Positions 42,801-57,800 of a stretch of DNA of 64,000 bases are shown here, piece by piece. A model generated the notes under the pieces. That model did no database searches. It saw nothing but the letters and a program-made list of their open reading frames with translations, and was not told the DNA's origin. Numbering within the stretch: position 1 is the first letter of the stretch; each line of letters begins with the position of its first letter. This DNA comes from Arenicola marina (taxonomy: Eukaryota; Annelida; Polychaeta; Arenicolidae), in the NCBI GenBank assembly GCA_964019135.1, contig OZ025248.1, forward strand, positions 10,051,574 through 10,115,573, read 5' to 3'. Position numbers and translations under genes: made by a program.

Positions 42801-45800
42801 CTGACGCGGTGAATGGCTACTCATGTGCTTGTGTTGCTGGTTACGTAGACAACGAGTGCCAGACAGGTGAGTTGGAGTATGGTGGCAAATAAGACATTTT
42901 CCGGCGTAGCGCGTAACCTTAGACAGCAATAACGATGGAATACCTCTCCCCAGATGCACCATTTGCTCATCGTATATTGTTGATGAACTAGAAAGCAAAG
43001 TTATGAATTGTAAATGTTCAGCTTGAGTGCATCTGAGAAGACGAATGACCCTAGTGATTGCTGAAGTGACCAGGGTAGTGACGTGCTGTCATAAGCTAAT
43101 GGCGATCATTAATTGTGTCTGGCCTGTGTTTTCAGATTTCGACGAATGCGCCAGCAACCCATGCCAAAATGGTGGCACGTGTACTGACGCGGTGAATGGC
43201 TACTCATGTGCTTGTGTTGCTGGTTACGTAGACAACGAGTGCCAGACAGGTGAGTTGGAGTTTGGTGGCAAATAAGACCTTTTCCGGCGTAGCGCGTGAC
43301 CTTAGACAGCAATAACGATGGAATACCTCTCCCCAGATGCACCATTTGCTCATCGTATATTGTTGATGAACTAGAAAGCAAAGTTATGAATTGTAAATGT
43401 TCAGCTTGAGTGCATCTGAGAAGACGAATGACCCTAGTGATTGGTGAAGTGACCGGAGTAGTGACGTGTTGCCATGAGCTAATGGTGATCATTAATTGTG
43501 TCTGGCTTGTGTTTTCAGATTTCGACGAATGCGCCAGCAACCCATGCCAAAATGGTGGCACGTGTACTGACGCGGTGAACGGCTACTCATGTGCTTGTGT
43601 TGCTGGTTACGTAGACAACGAGTGCCAGACAGGTGAGTTGGAGTTTGGTGGCAAATAAGGCCTTTTCCGGCGTAGCGCGTGACCTTAGACAGCAATAACG
43701 ATGGAATACCTCGCCCGAGATGCACCATTTGCTCATCGTATATCGTTGATGAAGTAGAAAGCAAAGTTATGAATTGTAAATGTTCAGCTTGAGTGCATCT
43801 GAGAAGACGAATGACCCTAGTGATTGCTGAAGTAACCGGAGTAGTGACGTGCTGTCATAAGCTAATGGCGATCATTAATTGTGTCTGGCTTGTGTGTTCA
43901 GATTTCGACGAATGCGCCAGCAACCCATGCCAAAATGGTGGCACGTGTACTGACGCGGTGAATGGCTACTCATGTGCTTGTGTTGCTGGTTACGTAGACA
44001 ACGAGTGCCAGACAGGTGAGTTGGAGTTTGGTGGCAAATAAGACCTTTTCCGGCGTAGCGCGTGACCTTAGACAGCAATAACGATGGAATACCTCTCCCC
44101 AGATGCACCATTGGCTCATCGTATATCGTTGATGAAGTAGAAAGCAAAGTTATGAATTGTAAATGTTCAGCTTGAGTGCATCTGAGAAGACGAATGACCC
44201 TAGTGATTGCTGAAGTGACCAGGGTAGTGACGTGCTGTCATAAGCTATTGGCGATCATTAATTGTGTCTGGCCTGTGTTTTCAGATTTCGACGAATGCGC
44301 CAGCAACCCATGCCAAAATGGTGGCACGTGTACTGACGCGGTGAATGGCTACTCATGTGCTTGTGTTGCTGGTTACGTAGACAACGAGTGCCAGACAGGT
44401 GAGTTTGAGTTTGGTGGCAAATAAGACCTTTTCCGGCGTAGCGCGTGACCTTAGACAGCAATAACGATAATAACCTCTCCCCAGATGCACCATTTGCTCA
44501 TCGTATATTGTTGATGAACTAGAAAGCAAAGTTATGAATTGTAAATGTTCAGCTTGAGTGCATCTGAGAAGACGAATGACCCTAGTGATTGGTGAAGTGA
44601 CCGGAGTAGTGACGTGTTGCCATGAGCTAATGGTGATCATTAATTGTGTCTGGCTTGTGTTTTCAGATTTCGACGAATGCGCCAGCAACCCATGCCAAAA
44701 TGGTGGCACGTGTACTGACGCGGTGAACGGCTACTCATGTGCTTGTGTTGCTGGTTACGTAGACAACGAGTGCCAGACAGGTGAGTTTGAGTTTGGTGTC
44801 AAATAAGACCTTTTCCGGCGTAGCGCGTGACCTTAGACAGCAATAACGATGGAATACCTCTCCCGAGATGCACCATTTGCTCATCGTATATTGTTGATGA
44901 AGTAGAAAGCAAAGTTATGAATTGTAAATGTTCAGCTTGAGTGCATCTGAGAAGACGAATGACCCTAGTGATTGCTGAAGTGACCGGAGTAGTGACGTCC
45001 TGTTATGAGCTAATGGTGATCATTAATTGTGTCTGGCTTGTGTTTTCAGATTTCGACGAATGCGCCAGCAACCCATGCCAAAATGGTGGCACCTGTACTG
45101 ACGCGGTGAATGGCTACTCATGTGCTTGTGTTGCTGGTTACGTAGACAACGAGTGCCAGACAGGTGAGTTTGAGTTTGGTGTCAAATAAGACCTTTTCCG
45201 GCGTAGCGCGTGACCTTAGACAGCAATAACGATGGAATACCTCTCCCCAGATGCACCATTTGCTCATCGTATATTGTTGATGGAGTAGAAAGCAAAGTTA
45301 TGAATTGTAAATGTTCAGCTTGAGTGCATCTGAGAAGACGAATGACCCTAGTGATTGGTGAAGTGACCGGAGTAGTGACGTGTTGCCATGAGCTAATGGT
45401 GATCATTAATTGTGTCTGGCTTGTGTTTTCAGATTTCGACGAATGCGCCAGCAACCCATGCCAAAATGGTGGCACGTGTACTGACGCGGTGAACGGCTAC
45501 TCATGTGCTTGTGTTGCTGGTTACGTAGACAACGAGTGCCAGACAGGTGAGTTGGAGTTTGGTGGCAAATAAGACCTTTTCCGGCGTAGCGCGTGACCTT
45601 AGACAGCAATAACGATGGAATACCTCTCCCCAGATGCACCATTTGCTCATCGTATATTGTTGATGAAGTAGAACGCAAAGTTATGAATTGTAAATGTTCA
45701 GCTTGAGTGCATCTGAGAAGACGAATGACCCTAGTGATTGCTGAAGTGACCGGAGTAGTGACGTGTTGCCATGAGCTAATGGCGATCATTAATTGTGTCT

Positions 45801-48800
45801 GGCTTGTGTTTTCAGATTTCGACGAATGCGCCAGCAACCCATGCCAAAATGGTGGCACGTGTACTGACGCGGTGAACGGCTACTCATGTACTTGTGTTGC
45901 TGGTTACGTAGACAACGAGTGCCAGACAGGTGAGTTGGAGTTTGGTGGCAAATAAGACCTTTTCCGGCGTAGCGCGTGACCTTAGACAGCAATAACGATG
46001 GAATACCTCTCCCCAGATGCACCATTTGCTCATCGTATATTGTTGATGAACTAGAAAGCAAAGTTATGAATTGTAAATGTTCAGCTTGAGTGCATCTGAG
46101 AAGACGAATGACCCTAGTGATTGCTGAAGTGACCGGAGTAGTGACGTGTTGCCATGAGCTAATGGTGATCATTAATTGTGTCTGGCTTGTGTTTTCAGAT
46201 TTCGACGAATGCGCCAGCAACCCATGCCAAAATGGTGGCACGTGTACTGACGCGGTGAACGGCTACTCATGTGCTTGTGTTGCTGGTTACGTAGACAACG
46301 AGTGCCAGACAGGTGAGTTGGAGTTTGGTGGCAAATAAGGCCTTTTCCGGCGTAGCGCGTGACCTTAGACAGCAATAACGATGGAATACCTCTCCCCAGA
46401 TGCACCATTTGCTCATCGTGTATCGTTGATGAAGTAGAAAGCAAAGTTATGAATTGTAAATGTTCAGCTTGAGTGCATCTGAGAAGACGAATGACCCTAG
46501 TGATTGCTGAAGTAACCGGAGTAGTGACGTGCTGTCATAAGCTAATGGCGATCATTAATTGTGTCTGGCTTGTGTGTTCAGATTTCGACGAATGCGCCAG
46601 CAACCCATGCCAAAATGGTGGCACGTGTACTGACGCGGTGAATGGCTACTCATGTGCTTGTGTTGCTGGTTACGTAGACAACGAGTGCCAGACAGGTGAG
46701 TTGGAGTATGGTGGCAAATAAGACATTTTCCGGCGTAGCGCGTAACCTTAGACAGCAATAACGATGGAATACCTCTCCCCAGATGCACCATTTGCTCATC
46801 GTATATTGTTGATGAACTAGAAAGCAAAGTTATGAATTGTAAATGTTCAGCTTGAGTGCATCTGAGAAGACGAATGACCCTAGTGATTGCTGAAGTGACC
46901 AGGGTAGTGACGTGCTGTCATAAGCTAATGGCGATCCTTAATTGTGTCTGGCCTGTGTTTTCAGATTTCGACGAATGCGCCAGCAACCCATGCCAAAATG
47001 GTGGCACGTGTACTGACGCGGTGAATGGCTACTCATGTGCTTGTGTTGCTGGTTACGTAGACAACGAGTGCCAGACAGGTGAGTTTGAGTTTGGTGGCAA
47101 ATAAGACCTTTTCCGGCGTAGCGCGTGACCTTAGACAGCAATAACGATGGAATACCTCTCCCCAGATGCACCATTTGCTCATCGTATATTGTTGATGAAC
47201 TAGAAAGCAAAGTTATGAATTGTAAATGTTCAGCTTGAGTGCATCTGAGAAGACGAATGACCCTAGTGATTGGTGAAGTGACCGGAGTAGTGACGTGTTG
47301 CCATGAGCTAATGGTGATCATTAATTGTGTCTGGCTTGTGTTTTCAGATTTCGACGAATGCGCCAGCAACCCATGCCAAAATGGTGGCACGTGTACTGAC
47401 GCGGTGAACGGCTACTCATGTGCTTGTGTTGCTGGTTACGTAGACAACGAGTGCCAGACAGGTGAGTTTGAGTTTGGTGGCAAATAAGGCCTTTTCCGGC
47501 GTAGCGCGTGACCTTAGACAGCAATAACGATGGAATACCTCTCCCCAGATGCACCATTTGCTCATCGTGTATCGTTGATGAAGTAGAAAGCAAAGTTATG
47601 AATTGTAAATGTTCAGCTTGAGTGCATCTGAGAAGACGAATGACCCTAGTGATTGCTGAAGTAACCGGAGTAGTGACGTGCTGTCATAAGCTAATGGCGA
47701 TCATTAATTGTGTCTGGCTTGTGTGTTCAGATTTCGACGAATGCGCCAGCAACCCATGCCAAAATGGTGGCACGTGTACTGACGCGGTGAATGGCTACTC
47801 ATGTGCTTGTGTTGCTGGTTACGTAGACAACGAGTGCCAGACAGGTGAGTTGGAGTTTGGTGGCAAATAAGACCTTTTCCGGCGTAGCGCGTGACCTTAG
47901 ACAGCAATAACGATGGAATACCTCTCCCCAGATGCACCATTTGCTCATCGTATATTGTTGATGAACTAGAAAGTAAAGTTATGAATTGTAAATGTTCAGC
48001 TTGAGTGCATCTGAGAAGACGAATGACCCTAGTGATTGGTGAAGTGACCGGAGTAGTGACGTGTTGCCATGAGCTAATGGTGATCATTAATTGTGTCTGG
48101 CTTGTGTTTTCAGATTTTGACGAATGCGCCAGCAACCCATGCCAAAATGGTGGCACGTGTACTGACGCGGTGAACGGCTACTCATGTGCTTGTGTTGCTG
48201 GTTACGTAGACAACGAGTGCCAGACAGGTGAGTTTGAGTTTGGTGTCAAATAAGACCTTTTCCGGCGTAGCGCGTGACCTTAGACAGCAATAACGATGGA
48301 ATACCTCTCCCGAGATGCACCATTTGCTCATCGTATATTGTTGATGAAGTAGAAAGCAAAGTTATGAATTGTAAATGTTCAGCTTGAGTGCATCTGAGAA
48401 GACGAATGACCCTAGTGATTGCTGAAGTAACCGGAGTAGTGACGTCCTGTTATGAGCTAATGGTGATCATTAATTGTGTCTGGCTTGTGTTTTCAGATTT
48501 CGACGAATGCGCCAGCAACCCATGCCAAAATGGTGGCACCTGTACTGACGCGGTGAATGGCTACTCATGTGCTTGTGTTGCTGGTTACGTAGACAACGAG
48601 TGCCAGACAGGTGAGTTTGAGTTTGGTGTCAAATAAGACCTTTTCCGGCGTAGCGCGTGACCTTAGACAGCAATAACGATGGAATACCTCTCCCCAGATG
48701 CACCATTTGCTCATCGTATATTGTTGATGGAGTAGAAAGCAAAGTTATGAATTGTAAATGTTCAGCTTGAGTGCATCTGAGAAGACGAATGACCCTAGTG

Positions 48801-51800
48801 ATTGGTGAAGTGACCGGAGTAGTGACGTGTTGCCATGAGCTAATGGTGATCATTAATTGTGTCTGGCTTGTGTTTTCAGATTTCGACGAATGCGCCAGCA
48901 ACCCATGCCAAAATGGTGGCACGTGTACTGACGCGGTGAACGGCTACTCATGTGCTTGTGTTGCTGGTTACGTAGACAACGAGTGCCAGACAGGTGAGTT
49001 GGAGTTTGGTGGCAAATAAGACCTTTTCCGGCGTAGCGCGTGACCTTAGACAGCAATAACGATGGAATACCTCTCCCCAGATGCACCATTTGCTCATCGT
49101 ATATTGTTGATGAAGTAGAACGCAAAGTTATGAATTGTAAATGTTCAGCTTGAGTGCATCTGAGAAGACGAATGACCCTAGTGATTGCTGAAGTGACCGG
49201 AGTAGTGACGTGTTGCCATGAGCTAATGGCGATCATTAATTGTGTCTGGCTTGTGTTTTCAGATTTCGACGAATGCGCCAGCAACCCATGCCAAAATGGT
49301 GGCACGTGTACTGACGCGGTGAACGGCTACTCATGTACTTGTGTTGCTGGTTACGTAGACAACGAGTGCCAGACAGGTGAGTTGGAGTTTGGTGGCAAAT
49401 AAGACCTTTTCCGGCGTAGCGCGTGACCTTAGACAGCAATAACGATGGAATACCTCTCCCCAGATGCACCATTTGCTCATCGTATATTGTTGATGGAGTA
49501 GAAAGCAAAGTTATGAATTGTAAATGTTCAGCTTGAGTGCATCTGAGAAGACGAATGACCCTAGTGATTGCTGAAGTGACCGGAGTAGTGACGTGTTGCC
49601 ATGAGCTAATGGTGATCATTAATTGTGTCTGGCTTGTGTTTTCAGATTTCGACGAATGCGCCAGCAACCCATGCCAAAATGGTGGCACGTGTACTGACGC
49701 GGTGAACGGCTACTCATGTGCTTGTGTTGCTGGTTACGTAGACAACGAGTGCCAGACAGGTGAGTTGGAGTTTGGTGGCAAATAAGACCTTTTCCGGCGT
49801 AGCGCGTGACCTTAGACAGCAATAACGATGGAATACCTCTCCCCAGATGCACCATTTGCTCATCGTATATTGTTGATGAAGTAGAACGCAAAGTTATGAA
49901 TTGTAAATGTTCAGCTTGAGTGCATCTGAGAAGACGAATGACCCTAGTGATTGCTGAAGTGACCGGAGTAGTGACGTGTTGCCATGAGCTAATGGCGATC
50001 ATTAATTGTGTCTGGCTTGTGTTTTCAGATTTCGACGAATGCGCCAGCAACCCATGCCAAAATGGTGGCACGTGTACTGACGCGGTGAACGGCTACTCAT
50101 GTACTTGTGTTGCTGGTTACGTAGACAACGAGTGCCAGACAGGTGAGTTGGAGTTTGGTGGCAAATAAGACCTTTTCCGGCGTAGCGCGTGACCTTAGAC
50201 AGCAATAACGATGGAATACCTCTCCCCAGATGCACCATTTGCTCATCGTATATTGTTGATGAACTAGAAAGCAAAGTTATGAATTGTAAATGTTCAGCTT
50301 GAGTGCATCTGAGAAGACGAATGACCCTAGTGATTGGTGAAGTGACCGGAGTAGTGACGTGTTGCCATGAGCTAATGGTGATCATTAATTGTGTCTGGCT
50401 TGTGTTTTCAGATTTCGACGAATGCGCCAGCAACCCATGCCAAAATGGTGGCACGTGTACTGACGCGGTGAACGGCTACTCATGTGCTTGTGTTGCTGGT
50501 TACGTAGACAACGAGTGCCAGACAGGTGAGTTGGAGTTTGGTGGCAAATAAGACCTTTTCCGGCGTAGCGCGTGACCTTAGACAGCAATAACGATGGAAT
50601 ACCTCTCCCCAGATGCACCATTTGCTCATCGTATATTGTTGATGAACTAGAAAGCAAAGTTATGAATTGTAAATGTTCAGCTTGAGTGCATCTGAGAAGA
50701 CGAATGACCCTAGTGATTGGTGAAGTGACCGGAGTAGTGACGTGTTGCCATGAGCTAATGGTGATCATTAATTGTGTCTGGCTTGTGTTTTCAGATTTCG
50801 ACGAATGCGCCAGCAACCCATGCCAAAATGGTGGCACGTGTACTGACGCGGTGAACGGCTACTCATGTGCTTGTGTTGCTGGTTACGTAGACAACGAGTG
50901 CCAGACAGGTGAGTTTGAGTTTGGTGTCAAATAAGACCTTTTCCGGCGTAGCGCGTGACCTTAGACAGCAATAACGATGGAATACCTCTCCCGAGATGCA
51001 CCATTTGCTCATCGTATATTGTTGATGAAGTAGAAAGCAAAGTTATGAATTGTAAATGTTCAGCTTGAGTGCATCTGAGAAGACGAATGACCCTAGTGAT
51101 TGCTGAAGTGACCGGAGTAGTGACGTCCTGTTATGAGCTAATGGTGATCATTAATTGTGTCTGGCTTGTGTTTTCAGATTTCGACGAATGCGCCAGCAAC
51201 CCATGCCAAAATGGTGGCACCTGTACTGACGCGGTGAATGGCTACTCATGTGCTTGTGTTGCTGGTTACGTAGACAACGAGTGCCAGACAGGTGAGTTTG
51301 AGTTTGGTGTCAAATAAGACCTTTTCCGGCGTAGCGCGTGACCTTAGACAGCAATAACGATGGAATACCTCTCCCCAGATGCACCATTTGCTCATCGTAT
51401 ATTGTTGATGGAGTAGAAAGCAAAGTTATGAATTGTAAATGTTCAGCTTGAGTGCATCTGAGAAGACGAATGACCCTAGTGATTGGTGAAGTGACCGGAG
51501 TAGTGACGTGTTGCCATGAGCTAATGGTGATCATTAATTGTGTCTGGCTTGTGTTTTCAGATTTCGACGAATGCGCCAGCAACCCATGCCAAAATGGTGG
51601 CACGTGTACTGACGCGGTGAACGGCTACTCATGTGCTTGTGTTGCTGGTTACGTAGACAACGAGTGCCAGACAGGTGAGTTGGAGTTTGGTGGCAAATAA
51701 GACCTTTTCCGGCGTAGCGCGTGACCTTAGACAGCAATAACGATGGAATACCTCTCCCCAGATGCACCATTTGCTCATCGTATATTGTTGATGGAAGTAG

Positions 51801-54800
51801 AACGCAAAGTTATGAATTGTAAATGTTCAGCTTGAGTGCATCTGAGAAGACGAATGACCCTAGTGATTGCTGAAGTGACCGGAGTAGTGACGTGTTGCCA
51901 TGAGCTAATGGCGATCATTAATTGTGTCTGGCTTGTGTTTTCAGATTTCGACGAATGCGCCAGCAACCCATGCCAAAATGGTGGCACGTGTACTGACGCG
52001 GTGAACGGCTACTCATGTACTTGTGTTGCTGGTTACGTAGACAACGAGTGCCAGACAGGTGAGTTGGAGTTTGGTGGCAAATAAGACCTTTTCCGGCGTA
52101 GCGCGTGACCTTAGACAGCAATAACGATGGAATACCTCTCCCCAGATGCACCATTTGCTCATCGTATATTGTTGATGAACTAGAAAGCAAAGTTATGAAT
52201 TGTAAATGTTCAGCTTGAGTGCATCTGAGAAGACGAATGACCCTAGTGATTGCTGAAGTGACCGGAGTAGTGACGTGTTGCCATGAGCTAATGGTGATCA
52301 TTAATTGTGTCTGGCTTGTGTTTTCAGATTTCGACGAATGCGCCAGCAACCCATGCCAAAATGGTGGCACGTGTACTGACGCGGTGAACGGCTACTCATG
52401 TGCTTGTGTTGCTGGTTACGTAGACAACGAGTGCCAGACAGGTGAGTTGGAGTATGGTGGCAAATAAGACATTTTCCGGCGTAGCGCGTAACCTTAGACA
52501 GCAATAACGATGGAATACCTCTCCCCAGATGCACCATTTGCTCATCGTATATTGTTGATGAACTAGAAAGCAAAGTTATGAATTGTAAATGTTCAGCTTG
52601 AGTGCATCTGAGAAGACGAATGACCCTAGTGATTGCTGAAGTGACCAGAGTAGTGACGTGCTGTCATAAGCTAATGGCGATCATTAATTGTGTCTGGCCT
52701 GTGTTTTCAGATTTCGACGAATGCGCCAGCAACCCATGCCAAAATGGTGGCACGTGTACTGACGCGGTGAATGGCTACTCATGTGCTTGTGTTGCTGGTT
52801 ACGTAGACAACGAGTGCCAGACAGGTGAGTTTGAGTTTGGTGGCAAATAAAACCTTTTCCGGCGTAGCGCGTGACCTTAGACAGCAATAACGATGGAATA
52901 CCTCTCCCCAGATGCACCATTTGCTCATCGTATATTGTTGATGAACTAGAAAGCAAAGTTATGAATTGTAAATGTTCAGCTTGAGTGCATCTGAGAAGAC
53001 GAATGACCCTAGTGATTGGTGAAGTGACCGGAGTAGTGACGTGTTGCCATGAGCTAATGGTGATCATTAATTGTGTCTGGCTTGTGTTTTCAGATTTCGA
53101 CGAATGCGCCAGCAACCCATGCCAAAATGGTGGCACGTGTACTGACGCGGTGAACGGCTACTCATGTGCTTGTGTTGCTGGTTACGTAGACAACGAGTGC
53201 CAGACAGGTGAGTTGGAGTTTGGTGGCAAATAAGGCCTTTTCCGGCGTAGCGCGTGACCTTAGACAGCAATAACGATGGAATACCTCTCCCCAGATGCAC
53301 CATTTGCTCATCGTGTATCGTTGATGAAGTAGAAAGCAAAGTTATGAATTGTAAATGTTCAGCTTGAGTGCATCTGAGAAGACGAATGACCCTAGTGATT
53401 GCTGAAGTAACCGGAGTAGTGACGTGCTGTCATAAGCTAATGGCGATCATTAATTGTGTCTGGCTTGTGTGTTCAGATTTCGACGAATGCGCCAGCAACC
53501 CATGCCAAAATGGTGGCACGTGTACTGACGCGGTGAATGGCTACTCATGTGCTTGTGTTGCTGGTTACGTAGACAACGAGTGCCAGACAGGTGAGTTGGA
53601 GTATGGTGGCAAATAAGACATTTTCCGGCGTAGCGCGTAACCTTAGACAGCAATAACGATGGAATACCTCTCCCCAGATGCACCATTTGCTCATCGTATA
53701 TTGTTGATGAAGTAGAAAGCGAAGTTATGAATTGTAAATGTTTAGCTTGAGTGCATCTGAGAAGACGAATGACCCTAGTGATTGGTGAATTGACCGGAGT
53801 AGTGACGTGCTGTCATGAGCTAATGGTGATCATTAATTGTGTCTGGCTTGTGTTTTCAGATTTCGACGAATGCGCCAGCAACCCATGCCAAAATGGTGGC
53901 ACATGTACTGACGCGGTGAATGGCTACTCATGTGCTTGTGTTGCTGGTTACGTAGACAACGAGTGCCAGACAGGTGAGTTTGAGTTTGGTGTCAAATAAG
54001 ACCTTTTCCGGCGTAGCGCGTGACCTTAGACAGCAATAACGATGGAATACCTCTCCCGAGATGCACCATTTGCTCATCGTATATTGTTGATGAAGTAGAA
54101 AGCAAAGTTATGAATTGTAAATGTTCAGCTTGAGTGCATCTGAGAAGACGAATGACCCTAGTGATTGCTGAAGTGACCGGAGTAGTGACGTCCTGTTATG
54201 AGCTAATGGTGATCATTAATTGTGTCTGGCTTGTGTTTTCAGATTTCGACGAATGCGCCAGCAACCCATGCCAAAATGGTGGCACCTGTACTGACGCGGT
54301 GAATGGCTACTCATGTGCTTGTGTTGCTGGTTACGTAGACAACGAGTGCCAGACAGGTGAGTTTGAGTTTGGTGTCAAATAAGACCTTTTCCGGCGTAGC
54401 GCGTAACCTTAGACAGCAATAACGATGGAATACCTCTCCCCAGATGCACCATTTGCTCATCGTATATTGTTGATGGAGTAGAAAGCAAAGTTATGAATTG
54501 TAAATGTTCAGCTTGAGTGCATCTGAGAAGACGAATGACCCTAGTGATTGCTGAAGTGACCGGAGTAGTGACGTGTTGCCATGAGCTAATGGTGATCATT
54601 AATTGTGTCTGGCTTGTGTTTTCAGATTTCGACGAATGCGCCAGCAACCCATGCCAAAATGGTGGCACGTGTACTGACGCGGTGAACGGCTACTCATGTG
54701 CTTGTGTTGCTGGTTACGTAGACAACGAGTGCCAGACAGGTGAGTTGGAGTTTGGTGGCAAATAAGACCTTTTCCGGCGTAGCGCGTGACCTTAGACAGC

Positions 54801-57800
54801 AATAACGATGGAATACCTCTCCCCAGATGCACCATTTGCTCATCGTATTTTGTTGATGAAGTAGAACGCAAAGTTATGAATTGTAAATGTTCAGCTTGAG
54901 TGCATCTGAGAAGACGAATGACCCTAGTGATTGCTGAAGTGACCGGAGTAGTGACGTGTTGCCATGAGCTAATGGCGATCATTAATTGTGTCTGGCTTGT
55001 GTTTTCAGATTTCGACGAATGCGCCAGCAACCCATGCCAAAATGGTGGCACGTGTACTGACGCGGTGAACGGCTACTCATGTGCTTGTGTTGCTGGTTAC
55101 GTAGACAACGAGTGCCAGACAGGTGAGTTTGAGTTTGGTGGCAAATAAGACCTTTTCCGGCGTAGCGCGTGACCTTAGACAGCAATAACGATGGAATACC
55201 TCTCCCCAGATGCACCATTTGCTCATCGTATATTGTTGATGAACTAGAAAGCAAAGTTATGAATTGTAAATGTTCAGCTTGAGTGCATCTGAGAAGACGA
55301 ATGACCCTAGTGATTGCTGAAGTGACCGGAGTAGTGACGTGTTGCCATGAGCTAATGGTGATCATTAATTGTGTCTGGCTTGTGCTTTCAGATTTCGACG
55401 AATGCGCCAGCAACCCATGCCAAAATGGTGGCACGTGTACTGACGCGGTGAACGGCTACTCATGTGCTTGTGTTGCTGGTTACGTAGACAACGAGTGCCA
55501 GACAGGTGAGTTGGAGTTTGGTGGCAAATAAGGCCTTTTCCGGCGTAGCGCGTGACCTTAGACAGCAATTACGATGGAATACCTCTCCCCAGATGCACCA
55601 TTTGCTCATCGTGTATCGTTGATGAAGTAGAAAGCAAAGTTATGAATTGTAAATGTTCAGCTTGAGTGCATCTGAGAAGACGAATGACCCTAGTGATTGC
55701 TGAAGTGACCGGAGTAGTGACGTCCTGTTATGAGCTAATGGTGATCATTAATTGTGTCTGGCTTGTGTTTTCAGATTTCGACGAATGCGCCAGCAACCCA
55801 TGCCAAAATGGTGGCACCTGTACTGACGCGGTGAATGGCTACTCATGTGCTTGTGTTGCTGGTTACGTAGACAACGAGTGCCAGACAGGTGAGTTTGAGT
55901 TTGGTGGCAAATAAGACCTTTTCCGGCGTAGCGCGTGACCTTAGACAGCAATAACGATGGAATACCTCTCCCCAGATGCACCATTTGCTCATCGTATGTT
56001 GTTGATGAACTAGAAAGCAAAGTTATGAATTGTAAATGTTCAGCTTGAGTGCATCTGAGAAGACGAATGACCCTAGTGATTGGTGAAGTGACCGGAGTAG
56101 TGACGTGTTGCCATGAGCTAATGGTGATCATTAATTGTGTCTGGCTTGTGTTTTCAGATTTCGACGAATGCGCCAGCAACCCATGCCAAAATGGTGGCAC
56201 GTGTACTGACGCGGTGAACGGCTACTCATGTGCTTGTGTTGCTGGTTACGTAGACAACGAGTGCCAGACAGGTGAGTTTGAGTTTGGTGGCAAATAAGGC
56301 CTTTTCCGGCGTAGCGCGTGACCTTAGACAGCAATAACGATGGAATACCTCTCCCCAGATGCACCATTTGCTCATCGTGTATCGTTGATGAAGTAGAAAG
56401 CAAAGTTATGAATTGTAAATGTTCCGCTTGAGTGCATCTGAGAAGACGAATGACCCTAGTGATTGCTGAAGTAACCGGAGTAGTGACGTGCTGTCATAAG
56501 CTAATGGCGATCATTAATTGTGTCTGGCTTGTGTGTTCAGATTTCGACGAATGCGCCAGCAACCCATGCCAAAATGGTGGCACGTGTACTGACGCGGTGA
56601 ACGGCTACTCATGTGCTTGTGTTGCTGGTTACGTAGACAACGAGTGCCAGACAGGTGAGTTGGAGTATGGTGGCAAATAAGACATTTTCCGGCGTAGCGC
56701 GTAACCTTAGACAGCAATAACGATGGAATACCTCTCCCCAGATGCACCATTTGCTCATCGTATATTGTTGATGAAGTAGAAAGCGAAGTTATGAATTGTA
56801 AATGTTTAGCTTGAGTGCATCTGAGAAGACGAATGACCCTAGTGATTGGTGAATTGACCGGAGTAGTGACGTGCTGTCATGAGCTAATGGTGATCATTAA
56901 TTGTGTCTGGCTTGTGTTTTCAGATTTCGACGAATGCGCCAGCAACCCATGCCAAAATGGTGGCACGTGTACTGACGCGGTGAATGGCTACTCATGTGCT
57001 TGTGTTGCTGGTTACGTAGACAACGAGTGCCAGACAGGTGAGTTTGAGTTTGGTGTCAAATAAGACCTTTTCCGGCGTAGCGCGTGACCTTAGACAGCAA
57101 TAACGATGGAATACCTCTCCCGAGATGCACCATTTGCTCATCGTATATTGTTGATGAAGTAGAAAGCAAAGTTATGAATTGTAAATGTTCAGCTTGAGTG
57201 CATCTGAGAAGACGAATGACCCTAGTGATTGGTGAAGTGACCGGAGTAGTGACGTCCTGTTATGAGCTAATGGTGATCATTAATTGTGTCTGGCTTGTGT
57301 TTTCAGATTTCGACGAATGCGCCAGCAACCCATGCCAAAATGGTGGCACCTGTACTGACGCGGTGAATGGCTACTCATGTGCTTGTGTTGCTGGTTACGT
57401 AGACAACGAGTGCCAGACAGGTGAGTTTGAGTTTGGTGTCAAATAAGACCTTTTCCGGCGTAGCGCGTAACCTTAGACAGCAATAACGATGGAATACCTC
57501 TCCCCAGATGCACCATTTGCTCATCGTATATTGTTGATGGAGTAGAAAGCAAAGTTATGAATTGTAAATGTTCAGCTTGAGTGCATCTGAGAAGACGAAT
57601 GACCCTAGTGATTGCTGAAGTGACCGGAGTAGTGACGTGTTGCCATGAGCTAATGGTGATCATTAATTGTGTCTGGCTTGTGTTTTCAGATTTCGACGAA
57701 TGCGCCAGCAACCCATGCCAAAATGGTGGCACGTGTACTGACGCGGTGAACGGCTACTCATGTGCTTGTGTTGCTGGTTACGTAGACAACGAGTGCCAGA

